Source: Nocardia arthritidis (GTDB lineage Bacteria; Actinomycetota; Actinomycetes; Mycobacteriales; Mycobacteriaceae). Taken from it: 64,000 nucleotides of DNA. The notes under the pieces were generated by a model, which worked only from the letters and a program-made list of their open reading frames with translations, made no database searches and was not told the DNA's origin. Shown here in pieces: positions 26,254 through 35,644 of this stretch. The stretch lies in contig NZ_CP046172.1 of NCBI RefSeq assembly GCF_011801145.1, forward strand, positions 2,976,001-3,040,000, written 5' to 3'. Positions within the stretch are counted from its first letter, which is position 1; each line of letters begins with the position of its first letter. The position numbers and the translations under genes are program-made.

Positions 26254-28781
26254 CGGATTCCGAGGCGCTGGCGGGTTGGGCGATCGTCAGCAAACCACCG
26301 GGGAGTTACGCCGACTATTCGGTGCTGGCCGCGAGTCGCGCTCCGTATTCGGAGCGCGATATCAAAGTGCTTGTGCTCGGCCGCAACCCGGGCAACAGCC
26401 CGTCGCCACAGGATCCGGAGCCCGCTGCGCTGCCATGGGTATGGTTTCAACCCGCGGCGATCAATGACATCAGCTATCTCGGCATCACCATCCGGAGCTG
26501 GACAAAGGAGGTGGACGCCACCAACCGGCCCATTGCGATCAATCACTTCTGCTGCTTACCGCTGGATGAATTCATCACCGCGGGTTGGGGTTTCATCGAT
26601 TTCTATCAGGCCGCGATGCGCTTGCGACCGACAATCGACGCGATGCGGCCCGGCGACGACCAACAGATCCCGGTCCAGCTGTCCGCACCGCAACCACGTC
26701 CGACCGGGAGCTGGAACGAGGACGCGTTGCGTTATGCCGCCGCCGCGCTGCTCGACAAGGAGCGCAACGTCGCGTTACTCAGCGGCCCAACAAAGCTGGA
26801 ATCGCGGCTGGCACTGTTGGATTCGATAGCGGAGTTGCTGCCGCGCGGGGCCAGAGGGTGGTTGACCGCCAGCGCATGGGCGGAGTTCGGCGGCAAATAC
26901 CGGATCGCCCTCACCTTCGCCCAGGGGGGTCGAGCCGGTGACGTGACCGTCGATGTGCGGACCGCCGCGGTGACCGGACCGGTGCTCTCGCCGGCGGCCG
27001 CGAATTATCAGGCCGCGCTCGGATTGCTTTGCGCTAAGCACGGAACCGATGGGCTGGCGCACCGTCTCGCACAACTGACCGGATTGCGTGAGCGTGGCGC
27101 GGGATCGGCTCTGGCGGCCCTCGAAGATATGGACCTGCCCGATATCGTCCACAGCAGCGCGGTGAGACGGTGTCTGCGACTGGAACAACTGCGCAAGCTG
27201 TGGGCGCAGGGGAAGGCCGAAACACTCGGCGTGGACCGGCTCGGTGCGGTGCTGACAGCCTATCTCGACCGCGCGGGGGTGGTGGATATGGTGAACGACC
27301 GGGAAAACTTCACGAGGTCTTGGAATTTCGTTGTTCGAGAGGTCGGCACATCGACGTTACACGAGGCGCTGACGCGGGCGTTCGGACGACTGTTGCGCGC
27401 CACGCCTGGGGAGGAAACCCTCTGGCGGCTAGCCGATTTCGCGCGGAGACTGGATGCCGGGCGCGCATTCGCCGAAGTGCTGCGGACAGAATCGTCTTCT
27501 GATCTGTTCGGTCGCGACGAAGTAGCCGGTGCCATTGTCGACTTGGTGGCGGAATCGTATTGGACCACGCTGCTGGCGCCGACGATTGTCGCGGCACCGA
27601 GGTTGACGGCGGCGGCGATCCGAGCCGTCTTCGTGACGAAGCAGGGCGCTGGGGCGCAATGGCCGCACGAGCTGGACCAGGTGAGTAGTTCGGATGCGTT
27701 GTGGCAGCGGGCAAGTCGCCTTTTCCAAGGTCTCGCGCGCCGGACCGGCGGTCTGCAGCCCGCGGATATCGAGGAGCTGTGGCGGGCGGATCCGACGCTG
27801 GTCCACGAGCTGCTGAATATCGCCCGCGCCGAACGGTCGGACCAACTCGGCATTCTGGTGAGCGCGTTATTGCCACTCGCGGAAGGGAATTCGGCAATCG
27901 CACTACCACAGTCGTTGATCGACGCGCTTTGTTCGCTTCCGGTGTCCGACCCGGCCCAGCAGGCGCGGATCGACTTTCTCGCCTATCGCAATGGCGGGCA
28001 CCCAAAGCGTGGGCTGGAAACCGGAGAGGCGTACCGCAGAGCACTGCTGGACATTTCACGCCGAGAACGGTTGACCACAGATGAGCGGGCGATCTTGCTC
28101 GACTTCGTGGCCGATCGGCTCCAACCGGGTTGGGCCACAGAGGATGGTGGGTCGATACTCGATCTGCTGTGGCAGCTCAGTCATCCGGATGGTGCGACGA
28201 GCGTCGTCACCCACCTCCTCCGGAGAGCGGTCGCGGAGGAGGTGGGGCGCTCCGGCGATCGCCTGATCGGCGAGCGTGCCATGCATTTGTGGATGACCGA
28301 AATCGATAAGGATCCGGAGTCGGCGCGGATCGCCGTACAACTGCGGGTGCGTCGGCTTTCGGCCGAAACGCCGCTCGACGACGTCGCCGCGATCGTGGCC
28401 GACCTCTACCGCCACGAAGTACGGGAGCATGAGCTGATCGCGATCCTCGAGCAACGCGGTTGCGTGTGGCATCCGACTCAGTGCCTCGAAATAGCCGCCA
28501 GAACGACCGCGATTCTGGCGTGGCAGCGGCTCGAGGAGCCGCCGCACACGCCGGGGATGTGGCTGATAGCCGCGCGCATGGAGGGCAGGCTCGGCGGCAG
28601 GCCGAGTTCGGACGACGTGCGGGCGCTGGATGCGGTGGCGCAGGCGAAACTCGATCTGTGCCGGGCAGTACTGGCGGCGACACGAAACTCGGGCGAGGCT
28701 ACCCGCATTCGCCGGGCGGCCGATACAGTGCGTCAGTTCGTGCCCGGGCTGGGTAGCAAGGATTCCGGTGCGGATCGCTGA
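26250..28781 (+). CDS. GAP1-like GTPase-associated protein
   Basis: 843 residues, coupled by ATGA overlap to the GTPase. An N-terminal domain of about 200 residues (WAIVSKPPGSYADYSVLAAS, INDISYLGITIRSW, AINHFCCLPLDEF) precedes a nucleotide-independent middle region (ERNVALLSGPTKLESRLALL) and a long all-helical C-terminal part from about 260. It has no P-loop or membrane helix. Its position next to the GTPase and its layout match GTPase-associated protein 1 (GAP1-N/M/C) of conflict systems. It probably reads or controls the GTPase state. Confidence 0.72.
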   Translation: MTDSEALAGWAIVSKPPGSYADYSVLAASRAPYSERDIKVLVLGRNPGNSPSPQDPEPAALPWVWFQPAAINDISYLGITIRSWTKEVDATNRPIAINHFCCLPLDEFITAGWGFIDFYQAAMRLRPTIDAMRPGDDQQIPVQLSAPQPRPTGSWNEDALRYAAAALLDKERNVALLSGPTKLESRLALLDSIAELLPRGARGWLTASAWAEFGGKYRIALTFAQGGRAGDVTVDVRTAAVTGPVLSPAAANYQAALGLLCAKHGTDGLAHRLAQLTGLRERGAGSALAALEDMDLPDIVHSSAVRRCLRLEQLRKLWAQGKAETLGVDRLGAVLTAYLDRAGVVDMVNDRENFTRSWNFVVREVGTSTLHEALTRAFGRLLRATPGEETLWRLADFARRLDAGRAFAEVLRTESSSDLFGRDEVAGAIVDLVAESYWTTLLAPTIVAAPRLTAAAIRAVFVTKQGAGAQWPHELDQVSSSDALWQRASRLFQGLARRTGGLQPADIEELWRADPTLVHELLNIARAERSDQLGILVSALLPLAEGNSAIALPQSLIDALCSLPVSDPAQQARIDFLAYRNGGHPKRGLETGEAYRRALLDISRRERLTTDERAILLDFVADRLQPGWATEDGGSILDLLWQLSHPDGATSVVTHLLRRAVAEEVGRSGDRLIGERAMHLWMTEIDKDPESARIAVQLRVRRLSAETPLDDVAAIVADLYRHEVREHELIAILEQRGCVWHPTQCLEIAARTTAILAWQRLEEPPHTPGMWLIAARMEGRLGGRPSSDDVRALDAVAQAKLDLCRAVLAATRNSGEATRIRRAADTVRQFVPGLGSKDSGADR

Positions 28782-29994
28782 GCAGCCGTGCACGCCGATC
28801 GGAATCGACATCGGAACCGTGTATACAAAGATCGCGACCGATCCAGGAACACCACCGTGGCAAGAACCAACACCATGGCGCGACGCGGGGCCGGACGCCG
28901 CGATCGCTGACCTGCTGCGATTGCTGACCGGTCGCGGGCCCGGCACGCTGGAACTCGTTGTCGCGGTACCGGATCGGTGGACCTACGACGGTCCGGACGA
29001 GCCGCTTCGCGCACCGGAAGACACCGCCGTCGGCAATCGGTGGCGCACCGCGCTGCTGGCGGCGGGGTTCGCGAGGGTGCGGTTGGTCGCGCGCCTGCAC
29101 GGCTTGGCGGCCGTGCTCGGCGGACCTGACGGTTGCCGCCTGCTGTGCGATATCGGATCCGGCAACATGTCCGCCGCCGTCGTCGAACGGTCCGGGTCGG
29201 CCGTACGACTCATCGATGTCGCGCACCGGGATATCGGTGAATTCGAGCCTGCGGCAGCCATGCTCGGCCCCGGCCGGACACCGGGGCTACTGGCCGCGCT
29301 GCACCGGGAGCGCCTGATCCGCAGCCGGCGGGCGCAGCTGGTGCTCGACCGGGCCGAGCGGATACCGCGCTATCTCGGCACGACGGTGTATCTGCCCGGC
29401 GCACATGGCGATTCGATCGACGCCGAATCGGCGGGTGCGGCGCTGCGCCCGATCGCCGACCTCGCTGCCGGGCTGCTGCGCGAGTTGCTGGCCGCGACCG
29501 GCGATCCGCTGGACGAACTGGTTTTGACCGGTGGAAACGCGCTCGGCTCCGTGGTTTCCAGTGCGGCGGCCGCCGTATCGGACCGGATCCACTCGGTCCG
29601 CGTGCTGCCACCGGGCACGAACGCCGAAGGCGCGCTGCGTATCGCGCGCGGAGAGGTCGTACCGATGACCGGATACCCGCATACGATCGGCCTGGTTTCG
29701 CACCGGATCCGGTACGGGCGGCTGGAATCGGTCATACTGCCGGTTCCGGCCGCGGGTGCGGCGTTGGAAGTGGAAGTCGTCGAGAGCCAGGGGGTTTCGC
29801 CGGTGATACGGATGCGACCGAACAATGCCGGGGCATGGGTCGATTGCGCGCCGAGCGAGCTACGGGTGCCGCCGGGGCGCTATCGGGTGCGGGTACTGAC
29901 GCGGCGCTCGCGCGACGGGATGCTGAGTTTCGCGGACGCGCACGGGGACGCGGTGCTGGAACTGCCCATCGCGGCACAGCGGCGTCCGGCATGA
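28768..29994 (+). CDS. Hsp70/actin-fold ATPase-like protein
   Basis: 408 residues from GTG 28768, overlapping GAP1 by 14 bp. The actin/Hsp70 motifs are visible: phosphate-1 PIGIDIGTVYTKIA, phosphate-2 RLLCDIGSGNMSAAVVE and adenosine motif DELVLTGGNALGS. The C-terminal 100 residues form a small beta domain (PHTIGLVSHRIRYG, RYRVRVLTRR) rather than the full substrate domain and lid of DnaK, so this is a shortened relative. It may provide ATP-dependent conformational control within the complex. Confidence 0.8.
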   Translation: MRIAEQPCTPIGIDIGTVYTKIATDPGTPPWQEPTPWRDAGPDAAIADLLRLLTGRGPGTLELVVAVPDRWTYDGPDEPLRAPEDTAVGNRWRTALLAAGFARVRLVARLHGLAAVLGGPDGCRLLCDIGSGNMSAAVVERSGSAVRLIDVAHRDIGEFEPAAAMLGPGRTPGLLAALHRERLIRSRRAQLVLDRAERIPRYLGTTVYLPGAHGDSIDAESAGAALRPIADLAAGLLRELLAATGDPLDELVLTGGNALGSVVSSAAAAVSDRIHSVRVLPPGTNAEGALRIARGEVVPMTGYPHTIGLVSHRIRYGRLESVILPVPAAGAALEVEVVESQGVSPVIRMRPNNAGAWVDCAPSELRVPPGRYRVRVLTRRSRDGMLSFADAHGDAVLELPIAAQRRPA

Positions 29995-30923
29995 CCGATG
30001 ACCCATGTGCCGCGATTCGCGCGATCGTCGGCAACGGCACGGATCCCCTTGCGGCGCTTCGGGTGCTGCGGCACGCCATCATATGGTCGGCGGCCACCGT
30101 CGCCGCGGCGCTCTCCGGATCCGGCGATGAGCCGGGAACCGACGATGCCGCACTGGAATTGGTGATCGCCGTCGACGACGCCGTGGCCGAGGCCGACCTG
30201 CTCGTCGACGTGGTCCCGAGACTCGCGGACCACGCGCTGGCCGGGGTCCGGGTCACCGAATATCTGCGGCGCCAGATCGACGCGCTGGTAAGTCTTTCCG
30301 ACCAGGTCGCCGCCGCCGGGCATGAGTATGAGGCGGTGCGCGATGTGGAGGCCGAGCTGATAGCCAGTGGCGCCGAACACGATCGGCTCACCGCCCGGCT
30401 CGCGGAGCTGACCCGGCTGCGCGAACTCGCCGACTCGCTGCCCGAACTGCGGGACATGCATGATGAGCTCACCCGGCGGGAGTCGGCGATGCTGGCCGAG
30501 ACCGACGCGGCCGAAGCGGCCCTGCTCGCCACCGCCGAACGGGTCGGCGCGCTGAGCGCCGAACGGCTTTCGCGGCTCGGGACCAGCACCGCCGAAGCGC
30601 TTACCCGACTGCGCGACACCGAATCGCGTTGGGCGGCGGTGGCCGCACAGTTCGCCGACGCCGAGCGCAAGGTAACCAAGCTGCGCGACGAATACCTGGT
30701 GCTGTCCGCCGCTTTGCGAGCGCATGCCGAGGTCGACGCCGATCTGACCGCCAGGCTCGACGGCGCTGAGCGCGGCTCGGTAACCGACCGGGTCCGCACC
30801 GTGCTGGCCGACGTCCAGTCGCTGCTGGATCAGGTAGACACCGCACTCGGCGATACGCTCGCCCGCTACGACCGGATCAATGCCGAGGCCCATCGGGAAC
30901 TGCACTGGCGGGAGGATTCCTGA
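29991..30923 (+). CDS. Coiled-coil protein, last gene of the conflict operon
   Basis: 310 residues, ATGA-overlapping the Hsp70-like gene. After an N-terminal globular part (about 1-95), almost the whole remainder is heptad-repeat helix (DVEAELIASGAEHDRLTARL, SLPELRDMHDELTRRE, VRTVLADVQSLLDQVDTAL). No transmembrane segment or enzyme motif. Its last 47 bp overlap, tail to tail, the end of the oppositely transcribed NB-ARC/TPR gene. Confidence 0.78.
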   Translation: MTDDPCAAIRAIVGNGTDPLAALRVLRHAIIWSAATVAAALSGSGDEPGTDDAALELVIAVDDAVAEADLLVDVVPRLADHALAGVRVTEYLRRQIDALVSLSDQVAAAGHEYEAVRDVEAELIASGAEHDRLTARLAELTRLRELADSLPELRDMHDELTRRESAMLAETDAAEAALLATAERVGALSAERLSRLGTSTAEALTRLRDTESRWAAVAAQFADAERKVTKLRDEYLVLSAALRAHAEVDADLTARLDGAERGSVTDRVRTVLADVQSLLDQVDTALGDTLARYDRINAEAHRELHWREDS

Positions 30924-33900
30924 GTTCCGCCGCAATGATTTCGGCGTCCGCACGGCAGCGCGAATGGTCGGCGCCGCCCGTCCGTCGGTAGATCGCGACG
31001 GCGATCGCGATCTGCCCGTATGCCGCGGCGAGGAATCCGAGATCGCGCAACGCCAGCGCATAGCGGTGTCGAATCGCGGCCCGGTCGATATCCGAAACAT
31101 TCGGATGGACAAGCAATTTCGCCATATCCCTGCGCAGGGTACGGGCGTCGCGCCGACCGGTTGTCGATGGGCGGCCGATCGCTGGGTACGGCAGTCGATT
31201 TGTCGGCTCGATCAGGGGATTGTTTTCGCCCGCAATTGCTTTCGAGTTCGAATCGGTCGCGGTCGGCCGCGCTTCGAGTAGATCGGCGGGCCGCGGATCC
31301 GCCGAGGAGTCAGGTGCATCGCCGCACGTCACAAGCGCATTCGACTCGGCCGATGTCGAATCCGATTCCCTCGTACCAGGTTCCGGAACCGGCTCGGCCG
31401 AGACGGGCCGGTCGCCATCGCCGCGCAGGTAGGCGGACCACGGATCATCCACGGAATCAGGCAGATCGACAGCCGGGCCGCTAGGGGATACCGGAGACGC
31501 ATCCTCGGATTCGAGGTCGATGACAGGCGGCGTGGCGGGTTCTGCGGCGTTCAACTCCTGCGCGATCACGCTCAGCCCCCGGCGGATTCGGGCCGCGAGA
31601 GGACCGTCGCGGTCCTCGGGTGCGAGCTCGGCGAGGGCGAGTTGCAATTCCCGTTCCGCGTCCGCGTAGTTGCCGCACTCGTGCGACAACTCGCCGAGAT
31701 CCATATGCGCGGCGGCCGAATCGACTCCCGTATCGCCTAATTCGGCGAGTCGCGCGGCGACGGAGGTGAGCAGTTCCAGTGCCTCGGCATGCCTGCCGCC
31801 CTGCGCGCGGATCGCATCGCAGAGTGCCCAGCGCACCACCTCGATGTCGTGCTCGGAGTCGGATAGTGAGCGCAGCGTGGACAGCACCTCACGTAGCTCC
31901 CGCTCGGCCTCGGCGGGCCGGCCAAGCGTCAAGTGGATCAGCGCGAGCATGACCTGAGCGGGCAATGGCCGTGCCGCGTCGCCGTCGAATCGCAGCGAGT
32001 CGATGAGCGAGATCAGGTCGCGCTCTGCATCCAGGAAGCGTCGCTGCTCACACAGCACTTGAACCAGCGTCGAGCGCAGCGACCAAATGGTCTCGTGATC
32101 CCTGCCGTACAGGCGTCCCTGGACATCAATCGTGTCCCGCAGCAGCTGCTCGCATTCGGCGAGATCGCCGTTGCGCCGCGTGATGTGCGCGAGCGCCGAG
32201 CGGGCGTACACGGTCTGCGGATGATCGGTGCCGAGCGCTGCGATCTGATCGCGCAGCAGTGCGCGCAGCATCGCCTCGGCCCGCGGATTGTCCCGATCGG
32301 ATTCGATGATCAATTGGGCGTAGACCAGACGGTTGTTCAACACCATCAGATCGTTCGGCCCGAAGAGCCGGGTCTGCCGTTCGATCAGCTCCTCGATCGC
32401 CCCGGCACCGCCGACGGGATCGTAGCGAAAATGCCTGAAGGCCGCGCTCATCCGGATGTTGACCACGGCGCTGCTGTTCTCGCCGACGGATTTCGCCATC
32501 GCGTCGGCGATGGCGAGCACCCGTTGTTCGTCGCCGACCGGATCCTCGTCGGCGAGGTCAGCGCCTCTGGTGTTGATCAGGGCCGCCAACCCGAGCAGCG
32601 CCATCGGATGTTCCGGATTCAGCGCGTCGCGCTGAATCCGGAGCAGTTCGCTCAGCTGAATCTCGGCGCCGCCGGTATCGTTCAGCAGCCGCAGTATCGC
32701 GAGCAGCGCCATGCGGGTGGCGAGGGTGTGCGGACTGTCCGGTCCGTACCGCCGCTCCTGCACCCGCAGCACCGCACGCAGCTCGTCGCGCGCCTCGCCC
32801 AGCCTGCCCTGCCCCGCCGTGACCTCGGCGAGCACCGCACGGATGACCAGCACCGCCGGATGGTCGCGGTCCTGGTCGACCTCGGCGAGCCGGGCGTCCA
32901 GTGCTAGGCCCAATTCCCTTGCGGCCTCATCATATCGACCGGTCGTATTGAGCAGGCGGCCGTAGCCGAGGTGCGTTTCGGTCGCCGCCTCGGCGCAGAT
33001 GCCGCGGGCATGATCGTCGAGCAGCTCGCGGTACATGGACTCGGCCTCCGCCGTGCCACTGGTCGCCAGGGCCTGCGCAAGTTGCAGTCGAACGCCTATC
33101 AGCAGTTTGTCGTCGGGTGGTAACAACGCGCGGGCATCGGCAAGCAGGGTGCGCAGTTCGCTGCACACCACGGTGGCATTGCCCTCGGCCCCGTTCACCA
33201 CCGCGGCGCCGAGCCGGGATTCCAGGTGGACGCGGATATGGTCGACATCGTGCCCGAGCGCGAGTGCGGCCGACCGAAGCAGGGCGAGTTCGATCAGCGT
33301 GTGCGCATCGCGCAGCGCGCCGTCCACGAATAGATAGCCGGCACACGTGCTTGCCGCGTCGACCGCGCGGGCGAGTGTGTCGGCGGATTCGTCCGGCAGG
33401 CGCTCCAGCACGCCGCGATGCAGCGACGGCAGCGTCGACCAGCGTCGTTCACCATCGGATGGCTTTGTCACCGAAGTGAATTCGGCGAGCAGACCGACCG
33501 CGGTGGTCCACACGGCCGCGCGGTCTGGACCGCTGTCCCTGCTCGCCGCGACGACCTCGGCGAGCAACGGATGCAATGCGACGCAATCGCCGTGCGCGGT
33601 ATCGTCCTCGGTTGCCGCCAACTGATCCAGCAGCGCGTGGGTTCGCATATTCCGGACGATCTGATCCAGGGCGGTCTGAGTGAGATCCGCGGCGGGCGGG
33701 CCGAGCGGGGCCAGCGGCGCACCGGCGACGAGCAGCCCGAGATCGATCGGATGCGGCGAGCCGTAACACGAAAGCAGTTGCAGCAGTTGGCGAGCGGCCG
33801 GCATACCGTGTTCGGCCAGCAGGCGCAGCGTCAGCTCCCAGGTCAGGCGGACGGAGCGGCGAGCGTCCGCCTCGTCGTCCGGGTCGGCCGGTGTCGGCTC

Positions 33901-34749
33901 GCCGGCATCGAGCAGTGCCAGATCGTCGCGGACCGCGGCGCCGTATGCGGCGAAGGTGCGGTATCTGGCGAGCGGATCGCAGAGATAGCCCCCCGCCAGG
34001 CGCAGGGCGAGCGGCAGTCCGCCCAACTGTGCCGAGAGCAGCGCCGCATCCGTCGGATCACCGGCGTTCGGGGCCCGCTCCAGCAAAAGTGCGGCGCCGT
34101 CGGCGTTTTCGAGCGGGTTCACCCGGTGCAGCCGCGCCGCGTCGCCCCACGGATGCTGGTCGCCGCGCCGCGTGGTCACCAGCACCAGACCGGCCCGGCC
34201 GGGCCGGATCCAACCGGTTCCGTCGTAGTGGTCGGCCGATGCGCCCAGCAGTTGACCGCGGCGCAGATCGTCGACATTGTCGAAGACGAGCAGCCAGCGC
34301 CGGTCCGCGGATTCGAGGCCGCGCCAGACCAATTCGCGCACCTGGCCGTAATCCGACTGTGCGGCACGCAGTTCGCGCGGTGGGACGCCGCATGCCGCGG
34401 CCACCGCGAGCATCGACCGCGCCACCTCGGCGCCGCGGACCCAGTACACATCGATGCCTTGATCCCTGGCTTGCACCGCGAGCCACAGCGCGAGCGAACT
34501 CTTTCCGCCGCCGGCGATTCCGTGCAGCACGATGATCGGCGCGCCGTCTTGTCCGAGCGCCGCGTTGAGCGTCCGTTTGAGGGTGTCGCGGCCGTGCAGG
34601 ACGGGTGGTGTCAGGCCGAAGGGCGGCTCGGTAGTCGGTTGTCCAGCCGATGCCGGACCGTTCGCGAAGGCATCGGCGAGACCGCCCGCGGCGGTGTAAT
34701 AGTCGAACAACCCGGGGCGGGCGGGCGCCACGGCACCCTCGTCGGTCAT
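30877..34749 (-). CDS. NB-ARC/STAND NTPase with TPR array
   Basis: 1290 residues from the ATG at 34749 (GGGGGATTCGG before it; an ATG at 34824 with GAGGCGG is possible, adding 25 residues). The NB-ARC P-loop is VLHGIAGGGKSSLALWL, with Walker B WLLVFDNVDDL, VLVTTRRGDQ and GGLPLAL helices. From about residue 400 to 1050 a TPR superhelix follows (DHARGICAEAATETHLGYGR, ERRYGPDSPHTLATRMALL, RDHETIWSLRSTLVQVL repeats). A disordered acidic/Pro tail leads to a last TPR-like helix pair. STAND proteins are switch sensors that oligomerise when the repeat domain binds a trigger. No effector domain is fused. Confidence 0.85.
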   Translation of the reverse strand: MTDEGAVAPARPGLFDYYTAAGGLADAFANGPASAGQPTTEPPFGLTPPVLHGRDTLKRTLNAALGQDGAPIIVLHGIAGGGKSSLALWLAVQARDQGIDVYWVRGAEVARSMLAVAAACGVPPRELRAAQSDYGQVRELVWRGLESADRRWLLVFDNVDDLRRGQLLGASADHYDGTGWIRPGRAGLVLVTTRRGDQHPWGDAARLHRVNPLENADGAALLLERAPNAGDPTDAALLSAQLGGLPLALRLAGGYLCDPLARYRTFAAYGAAVRDDLALLDAGEPTPADPDDEADARRSVRLTWELTLRLLAEHGMPAARQLLQLLSCYGSPHPIDLGLLVAGAPLAPLGPPAADLTQTALDQIVRNMRTHALLDQLAATEDDTAHGDCVALHPLLAEVVAASRDSGPDRAAVWTTAVGLLAEFTSVTKPSDGERRWSTLPSLHRGVLERLPDESADTLARAVDAASTCAGYLFVDGALRDAHTLIELALLRSAALALGHDVDHIRVHLESRLGAAVVNGAEGNATVVCSELRTLLADARALLPPDDKLLIGVRLQLAQALATSGTAEAESMYRELLDDHARGICAEAATETHLGYGRLLNTTGRYDEAARELGLALDARLAEVDQDRDHPAVLVIRAVLAEVTAGQGRLGEARDELRAVLRVQERRYGPDSPHTLATRMALLAILRLLNDTGGAEIQLSELLRIQRDALNPEHPMALLGLAALINTRGADLADEDPVGDEQRVLAIADAMAKSVGENSSAVVNIRMSAAFRHFRYDPVGGAGAIEELIERQTRLFGPNDLMVLNNRLVYAQLIIESDRDNPRAEAMLRALLRDQIAALGTDHPQTVYARSALAHITRRNGDLAECEQLLRDTIDVQGRLYGRDHETIWSLRSTLVQVLCEQRRFLDAERDLISLIDSLRFDGDAARPLPAQVMLALIHLTLGRPAEAERELREVLSTLRSLSDSEHDIEVVRWALCDAIRAQGGRHAEALELLTSVAARLAELGDTGVDSAAAHMDLGELSHECGNYADAERELQLALAELAPEDRDGPLAARIRRGLSVIAQELNAAEPATPPVIDLESEDASPVSPSGPAVDLPDSVDDPWSAYLRGDGDRPVSAEPVPEPGTRESDSTSAESNALVTCGDAPDSSADPRPADLLEARPTATDSNSKAIAGENNPLIEPTNRLPYPAIGRPSTTGRRDARTLRRDMAKLLVHPNVSDIDRAAIRHRYALALRDLGFLAAAYGQIAIAVAIYRRTGGADHSRCRADAEIIAAELRNPPASAVPDGPRH

Positions 34750-34999
34750 CCGAATCCCCCAATCGGTTGAGCGGCCGCGAATCGGCGATCGATTCGTCCG
34801 CTGTATTTCCTTGGACGACATCATGATTGTCCGCCTCGATCCGCCGAAAGATACCGGATCGGCGCGGTTCGGGCGTCGCTGAAACGGTGTATCCTGCTGA
34901 TGTAGCGGGGAGTTCGTTCGAGATCTATTGGTGCTCGGCTATTTTCGGGGGCTATCCGCTGCGGCCTACTCCGCGACGTTATGAAAAATACTGTTTTAC

Positions 35000-35644
35000 A
35001 TGTCGAATGTGCTGCATTGCCGACAGTCGTCCGATTGCCGCGATCCACTGTGCCGAGATAGCGCGCGAATTACTCGGAGCGCAACGAACGGTCACGGCGG
35101 TCCACCGCCACCACGCGTGGTATTCGATATCGATTCCGCTGTCGTACCGGTCGGTGCGACGGTGACGGTTGGTTGGTCCGCCGATGAGCCACACCGGGTT
35201 CGGGTCATCGCGCCCGACGGCCAGCGGGCCGACACCGGGAGTTACGTCTGGGCTGGGCAGCACCAGATCGTCGTGCGACGGCCTGGTGTGCTTCGCGCCG
35301 AGGCGTATGCACCGACCGGTCGGATTACCTGCGCGTGTACCCGAATCGTGGTGTACGACAACGCTCCCGAGCGATTGCGTCCCCGGATCGGCCGGGCCGA
35401 TGGGCCATCGACGACGATCGCGCGGTTGCCGGGTCTGACCGAACTCGCCGCGACCGAGACCGCGCCGCGGCCGCTGATGCCCGCCATCCATCCGCTGCCG
35501 GAATGGGCGAGTCCGCCACGCTTTTGGCGAATCTTGTTGTCCGGCAAACTCTTCACACCGGCATTCCGTCCGGCGGGGCGCTGCTGGCCGGAATCCGACC
35601 GCGCGTTCACCGACTTCATCGGAAAAGGCAGGGGGACACGATGA
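35000..35644 (+). CDS. Beta-sandwich-like protein upstream of DUF4407 gene
   Basis: 214 residues; the start is uncertain, as no ribosome site is seen before ATG 35000. The core (about 40-120: VVFDIDSAVVPVGATVTVGW, VRVIAPDGQRADTGSYVW, QIVVRRPGVLRAEAYAP) has the strand pattern of an Ig-like or beta-sandwich domain. The N-terminus holds several Cys. It is coupled by ATGA to the DUF4407 gene. No recognised family. Confidence 0.55.
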   Translation: MSNVLHCRQSSDCRDPLCRDSARITRSATNGHGGPPPPRVVFDIDSAVVPVGATVTVGWSADEPHRVRVIAPDGQRADTGSYVWAGQHQIVVRRPGVLRAEAYAPTGRITCACTRIVVYDNAPERLRPRIGRADGPSTTIARLPGLTELAATETAPRPLMPAIHPLPEWASPPRFWRILLSGKLFTPAFRPAGRCWPESDRAFTDFIGKGRGTR

